Origin: an uncultured Chlamydiae bacterium
GTDB lineage: Bacteria > Chlamydiota > Chlamydiia > Chlamydiales > Rhabdochlamydiaceae
NCBI GenBank assembly: GCA_903867585.1
Contig: CAIPRZ010000002.1
Location: forward strand, 1 to 12,125
Direction of reading: 5' to 3'
DNA length: 12,125 nt
How positions within the stretch are numbered: position 1 is the stretch's first letter; each line of letters begins with the position of its first letter. Position numbers and translations under genes: made by a program. Of this stretch, positions 1 to 6,841 are shown piece after piece. The notes under the pieces are model-generated. The model saw nothing but the letters and a program-made list of their open reading frames with translations. It searched no databases and had not been told where the DNA came from.

Positions 1-57
1 AAATCCGCCTATTAAAAAAGCGATAATCCCAAAAGATATTATCAATACTTTTTTCAT
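1..57 (-). CDS. N-terminal fragment of an exported or membrane-anchored protein (partial, runs off the left edge)
   Basis: Reading leftward from an ATG at 57-55, an open frame gives 19 residues, MKKVLIISFGIIAFLIGGF, before the window ends. A basic start followed by a long hydrophobic run is typical of a signal peptide or a first membrane helix. No clear Shine-Dalgarno precedes it. It is divergent from hemH, with an AT-rich gap of about 95 bases that must hold both promoters. In C. trachomatis I recall a periplasmic amino-acid-binding protein gene (annotated fliY) beside ferrochelatase, so a substrate-binding protein is possible, but nothing in these 19 residues proves it. Confidence 0.5.
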   Translation of the reverse strand, partial: MKKVLIISFGIIAFLIGGF

Positions 58-152
58 GCAATTTTATGAGATATAAGATTTAGATTTTATTTTCTTAATT
101 GATCGAGTATCCTTTAAAATTCAACTCTTATTTTACATTAATTATAAAACCT

Positions 153-1187
153 ATGTTCGAATCTTTAGTGCTAGTGAATTTTGGAGGTCCGCGAGATCTT
201 GATGAGGTTAAACCTTTTTTAACATCGCTTCTTTGCGACCAGGATGTTGTTAGAACAGGCTGGCCTCAAGCTGTGCATAATTTATTATTTTCTCAAATAG
301 CTAAAAAAAGATCCAAAGTGATTGCAGAAGATTATCATGAAATAGGAGGAAGCTCTCCAATTTTTTTTGATACTGAGCGTTTAAAAGACTATCTAATAGA
401 AACCTTTAAAGTTCCTGTTTTTACTTTTCATCGTTATTTGCCAGCAACCCATCAAGAGTTTATTAATAATATAAAAACCTTTGAAGGCTCTCAGATTTTA
501 GCCTTACCTCTTTTCCCACAATTTAGCTATGCGACAACAGGAAGTTGTGCCCGGTTTTTTGAAGAAAATCTGTGTGGACGTACTCTTGAAAAAATGGAAT
601 GGATTCCAAGCTACGCCACCCACTCATCATTTATTGAAGCCTATGCTCACAATATTAAAAAAACTCTTTTGGAAAAAAATCTCAAAGAAGAAGAGGTTTG
701 TTTATTTTATTCCTTTCATGGAGTTCCAAGAAAGTTTGTCTGTTTCAATGACCCTTATGAAAAACATTGCCAGGCAAGCTTTGAAAAGCTAAAAAGTTTT
801 TTCCCAAAAGCTGATCACTTCATGGCCTATCAATCTAAATTTGGTAAAGGGGAGTGGTTAAGACCCTATACTATTGATAAGGTGACAGAAGATCTTACAT
901 GGCTTAACAAGAAACAGGTTTTATTTGTCCCATTAAGTTTTACCTCAGATCACATTGAAACCCTTTTTGAAATTCAACAGCAATATATAAAACCTTTAAA
1001 AGAAAAGGGGATTGAAGCTGATCGAGTTCCTGCCATTCATACTGATTTTAGCTGGGTAGAGAAATTATTAAAAGATACCCACCCGCTTTGTTCCACAGCG
1101 ATGCTTGTAAGACAAAATAAAAGCTCTTGTTGTAAAGTCAGTCATGATTGCTGCTTATGCAAAGCTAAAGTTTTAATTAAAAAATAG
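153..1187 (+). CDS. hemH: Ferrochelatase (HemH), with a cysteine-rich C-terminus
   Basis: Inserts ferrous iron into protoporphyrin IX, the last step of protohaem synthesis; bacterial forms are soluble or membrane-associated. With the ATG at 153 the protein is 344 residues, a usual bacterial length, and begins with the standard strand and turn LVLVNFGGP (6-13). A frame extension to a TTG at 99 adds 18 unconvincing residues, so I reject that start. Family landmarks: LFYSFHGVP (184-192) with the catalytic His189, DPYEKHC (200-206), YQSKFGKGEWLRPYT (226-240), and VPLSFTSDHIETLFE (259-273) with the conserved Glu269. The C-terminus carries a cysteine cluster, Cys326, 327, 333, 334 and 336, which could bind a [2Fe-2S] cluster as in some other ferrochelatases; this is inference. 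There is no clear Shine-Dalgarno before the ATG. The stop lies 3 bases from the stop of the convergent phosphate transporter gene. Confidence 0.95.
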   Translation: MFESLVLVNFGGPRDLDEVKPFLTSLLCDQDVVRTGWPQAVHNLLFSQIAKKRSKVIAEDYHEIGGSSPIFFDTERLKDYLIETFKVPVFTFHRYLPATHQEFINNIKTFEGSQILALPLFPQFSYATTGSCARFFEENLCGRTLEKMEWIPSYATHSSFIEAYAHNIKKTLLEKNLKEEEVCLFYSFHGVPRKFVCFNDPYEKHCQASFEKLKSFFPKADHFMAYQSKFGKGEWLRPYTIDKVTEDLTWLNKKQVLFVPLSFTSDHIETLFEIQQQYIKPLKEKGIEADRVPAIHTDFSWVEKLLKDTHPLCSTAMLVRQNKSSCCKVSHDCCLCKAKVLIKK

Positions 1188-1212
1188 ATTTCAAAGGAAA
1201 ATTTTCTTTAGC
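1164..1212. repeat. Inverted repeat across the convergent hemH/PiT stop codons
   Basis: GCTAAAG at 1164-1170 is the exact reverse complement of CTTTAGC at 1206-1212. The 35-base centre is AT-rich and contains both stop codons. It might let each transcript end in a hairpin in place of a separate intergenic terminator, but a 7-bp stem with a long loop could be chance in AT-rich DNA. Confidence 0.25.
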
Positions 1213-2618
1213 CCTAGATACAAGACAATCGCAGAGACCGCACTTGCAGGAAGTGTAATAATCCATGACAGGGCGATATCTTTTAAGGTTTGAAGGTTTA
1301 GGGCTCTTAATCCTCTTGCCATACCGACTCCAAGAACTGCCCCTACAAGACAGTGAGTTGTGGAAATAGGTAAGCCAAGTTTGGAAGCTAGTAGAATGGT
1401 AGTGGCAGCACTAAATTCAGCGGTATAACCCCGGGTCGGGGTAAGTTCTGTGATTTTTTTACCAATGGTTTCAATAACTCTCCATCCCCAAGTGGCAAGA
1501 CCTACCACAATTCCAAGTCCACCAAGGGCTAAAAGCCAGGAGGGGGTTGGGAGCGCTTTTGTGGTGATGCCATTGTCGATGATATCTAAAACAGCAGCGA
1601 CAGGGCCTATAGCATTGGCTACATCATTGGCGCCGTGGGCAAAGGCCACGAAGCAGGCACTTAAGATTTGAAGAAAAGCAAATTGTTTTTCGACAATCGC
1701 ATATTCAGATTCGGCAGGTTGGGTGCTTAAATCTAAGTTTACTTGGCTTTGTAGATTGAGCGCTTCTTTATAGAGCTCAGAGGCCTTTTGATGCGTATTA
1801 TTAAAAGAATTAGCTTGTAAACGTTTTAGATGTTTTAAAACTTTATCTAAACTGGCCTGAGCTTGAGGTAGGTGTTTAATCGCAGGAACGGTGCATTCGG
1901 TAAATTCAGAAGTTTTTTGTCTAAAAAACAATTTGGCAATGATCCAAGCAAGGGCCCCGCAGCTTAAACTCACCATGACAATATGATAAGCTGATAATGA
2001 AAAATGGAGATTGTCGATACCGTTTAAAAGGAAACTGGCGCTAAAGACAAGAAAAAGGAGACCGTAGAGATAGGGGAATAATTTTCGGGCCGCTTCTACA
2101 GGTGCAAAAGCGTAGAGTATTTTATGCTGCAATAGGGAAAATAGGGAGAAGGCAATAATTCCTGAAGCTAAAGGAGAAATCACCCAGCTTGCAGCAATTT
2201 TACCGATAACAGGAAAGTCGATGCTAGAGGGTCCTCCGATAAGGGCTCCAAATCCCACAATAGCACCCACAATGGCATGGGTTGTAGAAACAGGCCAACC
2301 GAAATAAGAAGCAATTTGTAACCAAAGACCTGTTCCCAAAAGGGCAGCGCACATACCAATGACAAGCTCTAAGGGTCGATCTTGAAAGATCTCAATATTG
2401 ATAATACCCCGTTGCATGGTTTCAGACACTTCACTACCTGCTAAAAAAGCTCCAGAAAACTCTAAAATAGCAGCTAGTATTACAGCTCTTCTTAAAGTTA
2501 GCGCTTTAGATCCAACAGAGGTTCCCATGGCATTAGAAACATCATTAGCCCCGATATTCCAGGCCATGTAAAAGCCAATACAAAGGGTGAGTATTTTTAA
2601 AATTAAAATTGAGTCCAT
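1191..2618 (-). CDS. pit: PiT-family inorganic phosphate transporter
   Basis: A 475-residue inner-membrane carrier of the PiT/PHO4 family, which imports phosphate (often as a metal-phosphate complex) with a cation. It shows the internal duplication of the family. The first half has GANDVSNAMGTSVGS (23-37) and VSTTHAIVGAIVG (110-122). The second half has GANDVANAIGPVAAV (329-343) and ISTTHCLVGAVLGVG (418-432). The many hydrophobic segments fit 10 to 12 membrane helices. Between the halves, residues about 233-312 are hydrophilic and helix-prone, a cytoplasmic loop typical of bacterial PiT proteins. The start lies 1 base after the stop of the upstream DUF47 gene, so the two are almost certainly cotranscribed and probably translationally coupled. 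From memory, C. trachomatis has the same pair (CT691-CT692). Confidence 0.94.
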   Translation of the reverse strand: MDSILILKILTLCIGFYMAWNIGANDVSNAMGTSVGSKALTLRRAVILAAILEFSGAFLAGSEVSETMQRGIINIEIFQDRPLELVIGMCAALLGTGLWLQIASYFGWPVSTTHAIVGAIVGFGALIGGPSSIDFPVIGKIAASWVISPLASGIIAFSLFSLLQHKILYAFAPVEAARKLFPYLYGLLFLVFSASFLLNGIDNLHFSLSAYHIVMVSLSCGALAWIIAKLFFRQKTSEFTECTVPAIKHLPQAQASLDKVLKHLKRLQANSFNNTHQKASELYKEALNLQSQVNLDLSTQPAESEYAIVEKQFAFLQILSACFVAFAHGANDVANAIGPVAAVLDIIDNGITTKALPTPSWLLALGGLGIVVGLATWGWRVIETIGKKITELTPTRGYTAEFSAATTILLASKLGLPISTTHCLVGAVLGVGMARGLRALNLQTLKDIALSWIITLPASAVSAIVLYLGLKKIFL

Positions 2619-2619
2619 G

Positions 2620-3294
2620 TTATCTTAACTCCAAAACCATCCGAACCCTATGAGCTAATTTCTCTGCCGTATGAGAAAGCTCTGCGATCTCTTTGATGAG
2701 CATCACCCATTGGGTAAAACTTGGAGCTGGAAGGTGATCACCTTGTTGGTACAATTTTTTAAGAAGGGTTTTTTGCATTTTATCGACCTCGATTTCTAAT
2801 GAGGCGGTAATTGCTACCATAGCTTTGACTTTTTCTGCTTCTTGGCCTCCAAATGAGGATTCTAAAAGTTCATCGATTTCTTGAATAATTTTCACAGCGC
2901 TTTTGTAGACCGCTTTGGTTTTATCAAAAAATTGTACAATATCTTCTTTTAACGTTCCTACATCATTCATCGGATGAAGAGTCAAAATAAAAGCGATCTC
3001 TTCGCATTTATCTGCAAGAGTGTCTTGTAAAGAAAGAATTTCTAGAAATTGACCTCGATCAATGGGTAAAAACAGGCTTTTTGGCAGGTGATTGCGGATA
3101 TCGTTTTTAGTAATATCTGCATCTTGTTCTAATTTGGCAATCTCTAGGGAAGCTTTTTCAAAGCTTTTTAGATCGTGGCTTGTAAGTTTATTAAATACCG
3201 ACGCGAGGGCATCAAAACAAAAACCAACTTTTTTAAGGTGAGTTTGAAGAGGTGAAAACGGAGAACGGCTAAACAAGCGAGCTATGGTGCGCAT
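2620..3294 (-). CDS. DUF47/PhoU-like accessory protein of the phosphate transporter
   Basis: A 224-residue, highly helical protein of the DUF47 (TIGR00153) family, distant relatives of PhoU, usually encoded beside PiT transporters and thought to modulate them from the cytoplasm. There is no signal peptide or membrane segment. The acidic signature is visible: LEQDADITKNDIRNHLP (55-71), followed by LSLQDTLADKCEEI (87-100), with Glu56, Asp60, Asp91 and Asp95 as likely metal-site residues by analogy with PhoU. It is the first gene of a two-gene operon; the PiT start follows its stop by one base. The start codon has only a weak ribosome site (CAAGAG-like, about 10 bases upstream). The 45-base gap to the upstream pseudouridine synthase contains a perfect 12-bp palindrome. 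Confidence 0.88.
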   Translation of the reverse strand: MRTIARLFSRSPFSPLQTHLKKVGFCFDALASVFNKLTSHDLKSFEKASLEIAKLEQDADITKNDIRNHLPKSLFLPIDRGQFLEILSLQDTLADKCEEIAFILTLHPMNDVGTLKEDIVQFFDKTKAVYKSAVKIIQEIDELLESSFGGQEAEKVKAMVAITASLEIEVDKMQKTLLKKLYQQGDHLPAPSFTQWVMLIKEIAELSHTAEKLAHRVRMVLELR

Positions 3295-3311
3295 ATAAAA
3301 TTACAAGAGTT

Positions 3312-3323
3312 GTTGTTAACAAC
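3312..3323. promoter_or_regulatory. 12-bp perfect palindrome ahead of the DUF47-PiT operon
   Basis: GTTGTTAACAAC is its own reverse complement and sits in the 45-base gap between the pseudouridine synthase stop and the DUF47 start, 17 bases upstream of that start. The position suits an operator for the phosphate operon, but no known regulator is implied and chance is possible. Confidence 0.3.
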
Positions 3324-3339
3324 CTAGTGTCACAGATTC

Positions 3340-4044
3340 CTAGCTTTTTTGTAAAAGCTGCTTTTTATCGCTCTCTGTCATTTCTCGGTAACTACCATAA
3401 GGAATAGAACCAAGATTTAAGCCGCCGATACGAATTCTTGATAGGGTTAAGAGGGTAAGGCCTGCTTTTTCAACAAGGGAACGAACTTCTCTTTTTTTTC
3501 CTTCCATAAGGACAATTTTAAGGGTTCCTTTGCGAACTTTTGTCACTTTTTTAGGTTTAACCCATTCTCCTTCAACAAAAGCCCCTTGAGAAATGGTTTC
3601 AAGGTGTTCAGATGAAATTTCTTGAACGGTTTTAACAAGATACTCTTTGCAGATCCCGTTAGAGGGGTGGATAAGTTCATTAGCAAAATGGCCATCATTA
3701 GTCACTACAAGAAGACCAGAGGTTTCGCGATCTAATCTACCAACTGTAAAAAGGCGATAAGGTAATTCTTCAAAAAGTTCTAAAACAATTTTCTTAGACC
3801 CTATTTTCTTAGAAGAGCAGATAAAACCGGTAGGCTTGTGAAGGAGAAAATAAACTTTTTTTTCTTTGCTTTTGATGGGATTGCCAAAAACTCGGATATC
3901 ATCCTTGTCTAGGTCCACAGGGGTTTGAGGTAGCTTAATAACCATGTTATTAACCGACACATTCCCATTAAAAATAAGCTCTTCTGCCTTACGTCTAGAA
4001 GCAACCCCACACGAGGCTAAAACTTTACTTAACCGATTTTTCAT
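3340..4044 (-). CDS. rluB: S4-domain pseudouridine synthase, RsuA/RluB/E/F family
   Basis: Converts specific uridines of ribosomal RNA to pseudouridine. The 234 residues hold an N-terminal S4 RNA-binding domain (about 3-50, including LSKVLASCGVASRRKAEELI) followed by the catalytic domain. The catalytic motif GRLDRETSGLLVVTNDG (102-118) contains Asp105. The later KEYLVKT, EGKKREVRS and LSRIRIGG segments are typical of the RsuA/RluB/RluE/RluF group. It is most like RluB (23S rRNA) but the family is hard to split by eye, so the exact target is uncertain. The C. trachomatis counterpart is probably CT723, which also lies next to the phosphoglycerate mutase gene. It is divergent from gpmA, with a 161-base gap between them, and about 45 bases ahead of the DUF47-PiT pair on the same strand, so partial readthrough into that pair is possible. 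Confidence 0.92.
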   Translation of the reverse strand: MKNRLSKVLASCGVASRRKAEELIFNGNVSVNNMVIKLPQTPVDLDKDDIRVFGNPIKSKEKKVYFLLHKPTGFICSSKKIGSKKIVLELFEELPYRLFTVGRLDRETSGLLVVTNDGHFANELIHPSNGICKEYLVKTVQEISSEHLETISQGAFVEGEWVKPKKVTKVRKGTLKIVLMEGKKREVRSLVEKAGLTLLTLSRIRIGGLNLGSIPYGSYREMTESDKKQLLQKS

Positions 4045-4205
4045 AATTCTCTTAGATTTTAAAAAAGTTTATCAAAAAACTTCAATTAAAGCGATCCTTG
4101 TTTTTATTAAACAAAGGTTTATTAATATTAAGCTGTAAAATGAATTTAGGTAAAAAAAAGGGCTAAATCCTATAGGATGAAAATTAGAATAACTAGGGGT
4201 TTAAA
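4045..4205. promoter_or_regulatory. Divergent promoter region between rluB and gpmA, with a 12-bp palindrome
   Basis: This 161-base AT-rich stretch must drive transcription in both directions. A loose -35/-10 pair for gpmA can be drawn as TTGTTT (4098-4103) and TAATAT (4123-4128), with a longish 19-base spacer, so it is only a candidate. ATCCTATAGGAT (4167-4178) is a perfect palindrome ending 27 bases before gpmA and could be an operator. A good Shine-Dalgarno, AGGGG (4195-4199), sits 6 bases before the gpmA ATG and supports that start. Confidence 0.4.
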
Positions 4206-4889
4206 ATGAGCTATTTAATCTTACTACGTCACGGTCAATCGGTATGGAATGAAAAAAATATCTTTACAGGATGGGTCGATGTCCCCTTAAGTCCCCTAGG
4301 TATCGAACAGGCTTTAGCAGCGGGTGAGATCATTAAAAATTATCCTATAGATGTGATTTTTTCCTCCCAGCTCATCCGGGCCAAAATGACAGCAAGCTTA
4401 TCTATGCTGGCTCATAAAGATCACAAAATACCTGTTATTTTGAACCCCAGTGACGACCGGATGCAGGGCTGGGCTCATATTTACTCGGATGAAACTAAAA
4501 GACAAACCATCCCTATGATATGCGCCTGGCAGCTTAATGAGAGGATGTACGGGCAGCTTCAAGGATTGAATAAAGCCGAAACTGCCAGCCGCTATGGAGC
4601 TGAGCAGGTCCAAAAATGGCGTCGAAGCTATAATGAAAGACCTCCTGAAGGGGAAAGTCTTAAAATGACAGTAGAAAGGGCCTGGCCTTATTTTGAGAAA
4701 GTCATCTTGCCCTATTTAAAAGATCAAAAAAACGTGTTTATTTCTGCCCATGGAAACTCATTAAGAGCTATAATAATGCACCTAGACCATCTATCAGAGG
4801 ATGAGGTGGCACAATTAGAGCTTGAAACAGGGAAACCCATTGTCTATCGCTATGATATGACACGCAACCGTTATGAAAAAATTTCTTGA
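4206..4889 (+). CDS. gpmA: 2,3-bisphosphoglycerate-dependent phosphoglycerate mutase
   Basis: Interconverts 3- and 2-phosphoglycerate in glycolysis and gluconeogenesis, in the cytoplasm. The 227 residues show the histidine-phosphatase fold: LLRHGQSVWNE (6-16) with the phosphorylated His9, FTGWVDVPLS (20-29), LNERMYGQLQGLNKAET (110-126) with Glu112, WRRSY (138-142), and SAHGNSLRA (180-188) with His182. Compared with E. coli GpmA there are about 20 extra residues between the RAKMTAS helix and LNERMYG (about 70-105), while the roughly 25-residue loop after WRR is missing. I recall the same pattern in the C. trachomatis enzyme, so this is a strong lineage marker. It is the first gene of an operon; its last 17 bases overlap the NifS-like gene in another frame. 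Confidence 0.96.
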   Translation: MSYLILLRHGQSVWNEKNIFTGWVDVPLSPLGIEQALAAGEIIKNYPIDVIFSSQLIRAKMTASLSMLAHKDHKIPVILNPSDDRMQGWAHIYSDETKRQTIPMICAWQLNERMYGQLQGLNKAETASRYGAEQVQKWRRSYNERPPEGESLKMTVERAWPYFEKVILPYLKDQKNVFISAHGNSLRAIIMHLDHLSEDEVAQLELETGKPIVYRYDMTRNRYEKIS

Positions 4890-5958
4890 TTTTACATCCA
4901 GTAAAAAGATTTCTTTAGAGGCTAAAGATCCTTTTTTCATCCCAATAGCTGCAAATCACAAACACGAACTTGCATGTAAAAAATTATTTGAAAAAATAGA
5001 GCAAGGACTCAAATCTAAACACCTTCCGCATATCTATTTTTTTAATTCATCAACGGAAGCTTTCTGTGCGCTAGCGCATCATATCTTCTTATCAGAGACT
5101 ACACAAACGGGTAAAAACCATTTTCTTTTTGAAGCCACAGCTACGCATGGCATCCTTGATTTTGCAAAAAAGGCCAAAAAATGGCAGATCTATTCCCATC
5201 TTACACCTGTCAGTAAAGAGGGTAAAATAGACTTAAAAGCTCTAAGTGAAATAATCGGTCCTAAAATCCAGTTTTTTTCCCAAAGACTTGTCCACCCCGT
5301 TCTTGGCACTATTAATAATGAGCATCATCAAATTAGCGATCTTCTGCAAAAAAACAACATCTTGTATCACCTCGATGTGACAGAGGCTTTTGGTGAAAAA
5401 TTTTGGGATTTTGAAACGCTGAGCGCTGATTTTGTAAGCTTTGATTTAGCCTCTTTGGCAGCTGGCTTTGAAGGCGCAGTTATTTTTTCTAAAAAAGAGC
5501 TCACCGATCTTCTTCCTCATGCTAAATCAGTGGGAGCTGAATTTTTAGAAAAATTTGTGACAGCTTTAGAAGAATTTTATGATCATTCTAGTTCAAAAAT
5601 GCTTAAAATGATTTCGGCTAAAATGCATCTTGTTCAAAAAATTAAAGAAAAGATACCTCAAGCAGAAATTGTTATCCCAACACTCAATCAAAGTTTATCT
5701 AGGCTTTTAATACATCTTCCTAATGTCCATCAGGAGATGATTAATTTTATGCTTTTATCAAATAGGATGTGTGTGGAGTTAGGAGGAGGATCAGAAATTA
5801 CTATAGATTCTCTTGTAGAGCTTTTAGGATATGATACTAAATATGCCCAATCAACTTTGAGCTTATCTTTAAGTCCAGATTTAACAACGCATGAGATCGA
5901 TGAATTTGTAGTGGCTTTATCTGATGCCTATCAGACTCTTCTTGTGGGGGCTATATGA
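4873..5958 (+). CDS. NifS-like aminotransferase-fold protein, apparent catalytically dead cysteine desulfurase
   Basis: A 361-residue protein whose overall path matches the cysteine desulfurase (NifS/IscS, fold-type I PLP enzyme) family, and which corresponds to the gene called nifS (CT721) in C. trachomatis. Recognisable parts: STEAFCALA (60-68), THGILDF (91-97) with the PLP-stacking His92, LYHLDVTEAFG (164-174) with Asp168, and the tail SLSLSPDLTTHEIDEF (330-345). The key residues are gone. Where IscS has SFSGHKIYGPKG, this protein has SFDLASLAAGFEG (189-201), without the PLP lysine or its histidine. The HVNNEIG segment is LVHPVLG (139-145). The catalytic-cysteine loop SSGSACTS is replaced by LGGGSEI (303-309). 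The substrate arginine of SIRFSLG is Ser330. The RSGT stretch is also missing. The frame is intact and overlaps both neighbours (17 bases with gpmA, 4 with the NifU-like gene), so it is probably expressed by coupling. I infer a structural or regulatory role, not desulfuration. Confidence 0.85.
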   Translation: MKKFLDFTSSKKISLEAKDPFFIPIAANHKHELACKKLFEKIEQGLKSKHLPHIYFFNSSTEAFCALAHHIFLSETTQTGKNHFLFEATATHGILDFAKKAKKWQIYSHLTPVSKEGKIDLKALSEIIGPKIQFFSQRLVHPVLGTINNEHHQISDLLQKNNILYHLDVTEAFGEKFWDFETLSADFVSFDLASLAAGFEGAVIFSKKELTDLLPHAKSVGAEFLEKFVTALEEFYDHSSSKMLKMISAKMHLVQKIKEKIPQAEIVIPTLNQSLSRLLIHLPNVHQEMINFMLLSNRMCVELGGGSEITIDSLVELLGYDTKYAQSTLSLSLSPDLTTHEIDEFVVALSDAYQTLLVGAI

Positions 5959-6734
5959 AAAACTTATTTAGACAAGAGCCCTCTTTGTTTTTTGAAGAAT
6001 CTTTTTTTAAGAAAAAGCATTTTAAAAACTATTTAGGTTCTTTTTCTCAGCTAGAGGCTGAAAAAAAACAGATGCTGGCAGTTACTGGTTTTGAAACCAA
6101 TCAAAAGAATGAGTCCATTAAACTTCATCTTCTTGTTGATTGCGAAGATGGGGTAATCGCTGATGTAAGATTTCAGGTTTTTGGAAGAAGTATATTTTAT
6201 TTTGTATTAGAAGCGATTGCGGATCTTGTTATTTTAAAAAGCTACACAAAAGCCTCAAAAATATCCTCAAGCCTTATTGAAGCTCGTCTTAAAAAAGAGT
6301 GTAAATATCCTCTGCCAACTTGTTTTAATGAAGCTATCAATCTTTGTTTGTTTGCCCTTGAAGAAGCCACTTTGCAATGCCAAGAAATTAAAGTTGAAGA
6401 AGCAGAACTTGTTACTCCCATTGATGAAGAGTTATCAACACATGAGGTTGATAATTGGTTAAAGCTTGAGTTGCCTACCCAGCTTTCTATTTTAGAAAAG
6501 GTGATCGCAGAAGAGATTAGACCCTACATTGAGCTTGATGACGGTGGAGTTGAAATTGTCAGTTTAAAAGAGGGCCTATTTTTAACAATCGGTTATAAAG
6601 GCGCTTGTACAACGTGTCACTCTTCAACCGGCTCTACTCTTAATGCTATTCAAGAAACATTAAGAAGACGTGTTTTCCCCGGTTTAAGCGTCATCCCCGA
6701 TAGTTCTTGGCTAAATGCTAACTTAAGCTCTTAG
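5955..6734 (+). CDS. nifU: NifU-like iron-sulfur protein: degenerate IscU domain plus intact Nfu domain
   Basis: A 259-residue cytoplasmic protein with two parts. Residues about 10-145 resemble IscU (VDCEDGVIADVRFQVFG at 61-77 matches the IscU strand-turn-strand). However, the GAPACGD and YGCGSA cysteines are absent (GFETNQK and FGRSIF here), leaving only Cys131 in NLCLFALEEA as the match to the third ligand. After an acidic linker (about 145-172), residues about 173-250 form an Nfu domain with RPYIELDDGGVEIVSL (189-204) and GACTTCHSSTGS (216-227). The CxxC pair Cys218/Cys221 would let two subunits hold a [4Fe-4S] cluster. The central ferredoxin-like domain of Azotobacter NifU is missing. The start overlaps the NifS-like stop as ATGA, showing coupling. 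A likely job is cluster carriage or repair through the Nfu part; de novo assembly on the N-terminal part seems unlikely. The counterpart in C. trachomatis is probably CT720. Confidence 0.88.
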   Translation: MKNLFRQEPSLFFEESFFKKKHFKNYLGSFSQLEAEKKQMLAVTGFETNQKNESIKLHLLVDCEDGVIADVRFQVFGRSIFYFVLEAIADLVILKSYTKASKISSSLIEARLKKECKYPLPTCFNEAINLCLFALEEATLQCQEIKVEEAELVTPIDEELSTHEVDNWLKLELPTQLSILEKVIAEEIRPYIELDDGGVEIVSLKEGLFLTIGYKGACTTCHSSTGSTLNAIQETLRRRVFPGLSVIPDSSWLNANLSS

Positions 6735-6841
6735 TCACTACATGAAATCATCCAGGCTTAAGTAAAGTTTGGAAGGTTTATAAACAGGTTTATCAGTATA
6801 AAAGCTTTACCGTCTGATTATTAGATTTTTGTATAATTTAA
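6735..6841. other. Convergent intergenic gap between the NifU-like gene and birA; only a weak terminator candidate
   Basis: Both flanking genes end here, so terminators are expected, but none is strong. TCTGATTATTAGA (6813-6825) can fold as a 5-bp stem with one wobble and is followed by TTTTT (6826-6830), a feeble candidate for the + transcript. There is also the palindrome GTTTATAAAC (6776-6785) and a direct repeat AGGTTTAT (6774-6781, 6786-6793). Nothing suggests a gene. Confidence 0.3.

Noticed and set aside
99..152. An 18-codon N-terminal extension of ferrochelatase from a TTG start
   Set aside because: The family begins at the MFESLVLVNFGGP segment; the extra residues match nothing and lie in the promoter-like gap.
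529..792. An 87-codon open frame on + inside hemH
   Set aside because: It is an alternate frame of the ferrochelatase gene, whose motifs run unbroken through this stretch.
3342..3359. AGCTTTT/AAAAGCT hairpin at the end of rluB
   Set aside because: The 7-bp stem lies in the last codons and is not followed by a T-tract on the transcribed strand, so I do not call it a terminator.
4065..4082. AAGTTT/AAACTT hairpin followed by T residues on the - strand ahead of rluB
   Set aside because: The stem is only 6 AT-rich pairs and lies just upstream of the gene; in this composition it is likely chance and too weak for a terminator or attenuator call.
3944..4138. A 64-codon open frame on + overlapping the start of rluB and the divergent gap
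   Set aside because: Half of it is antisense to the S4 domain of rluB and the rest reads through the AT-rich promoter region; no ribosome site or recognisable product.
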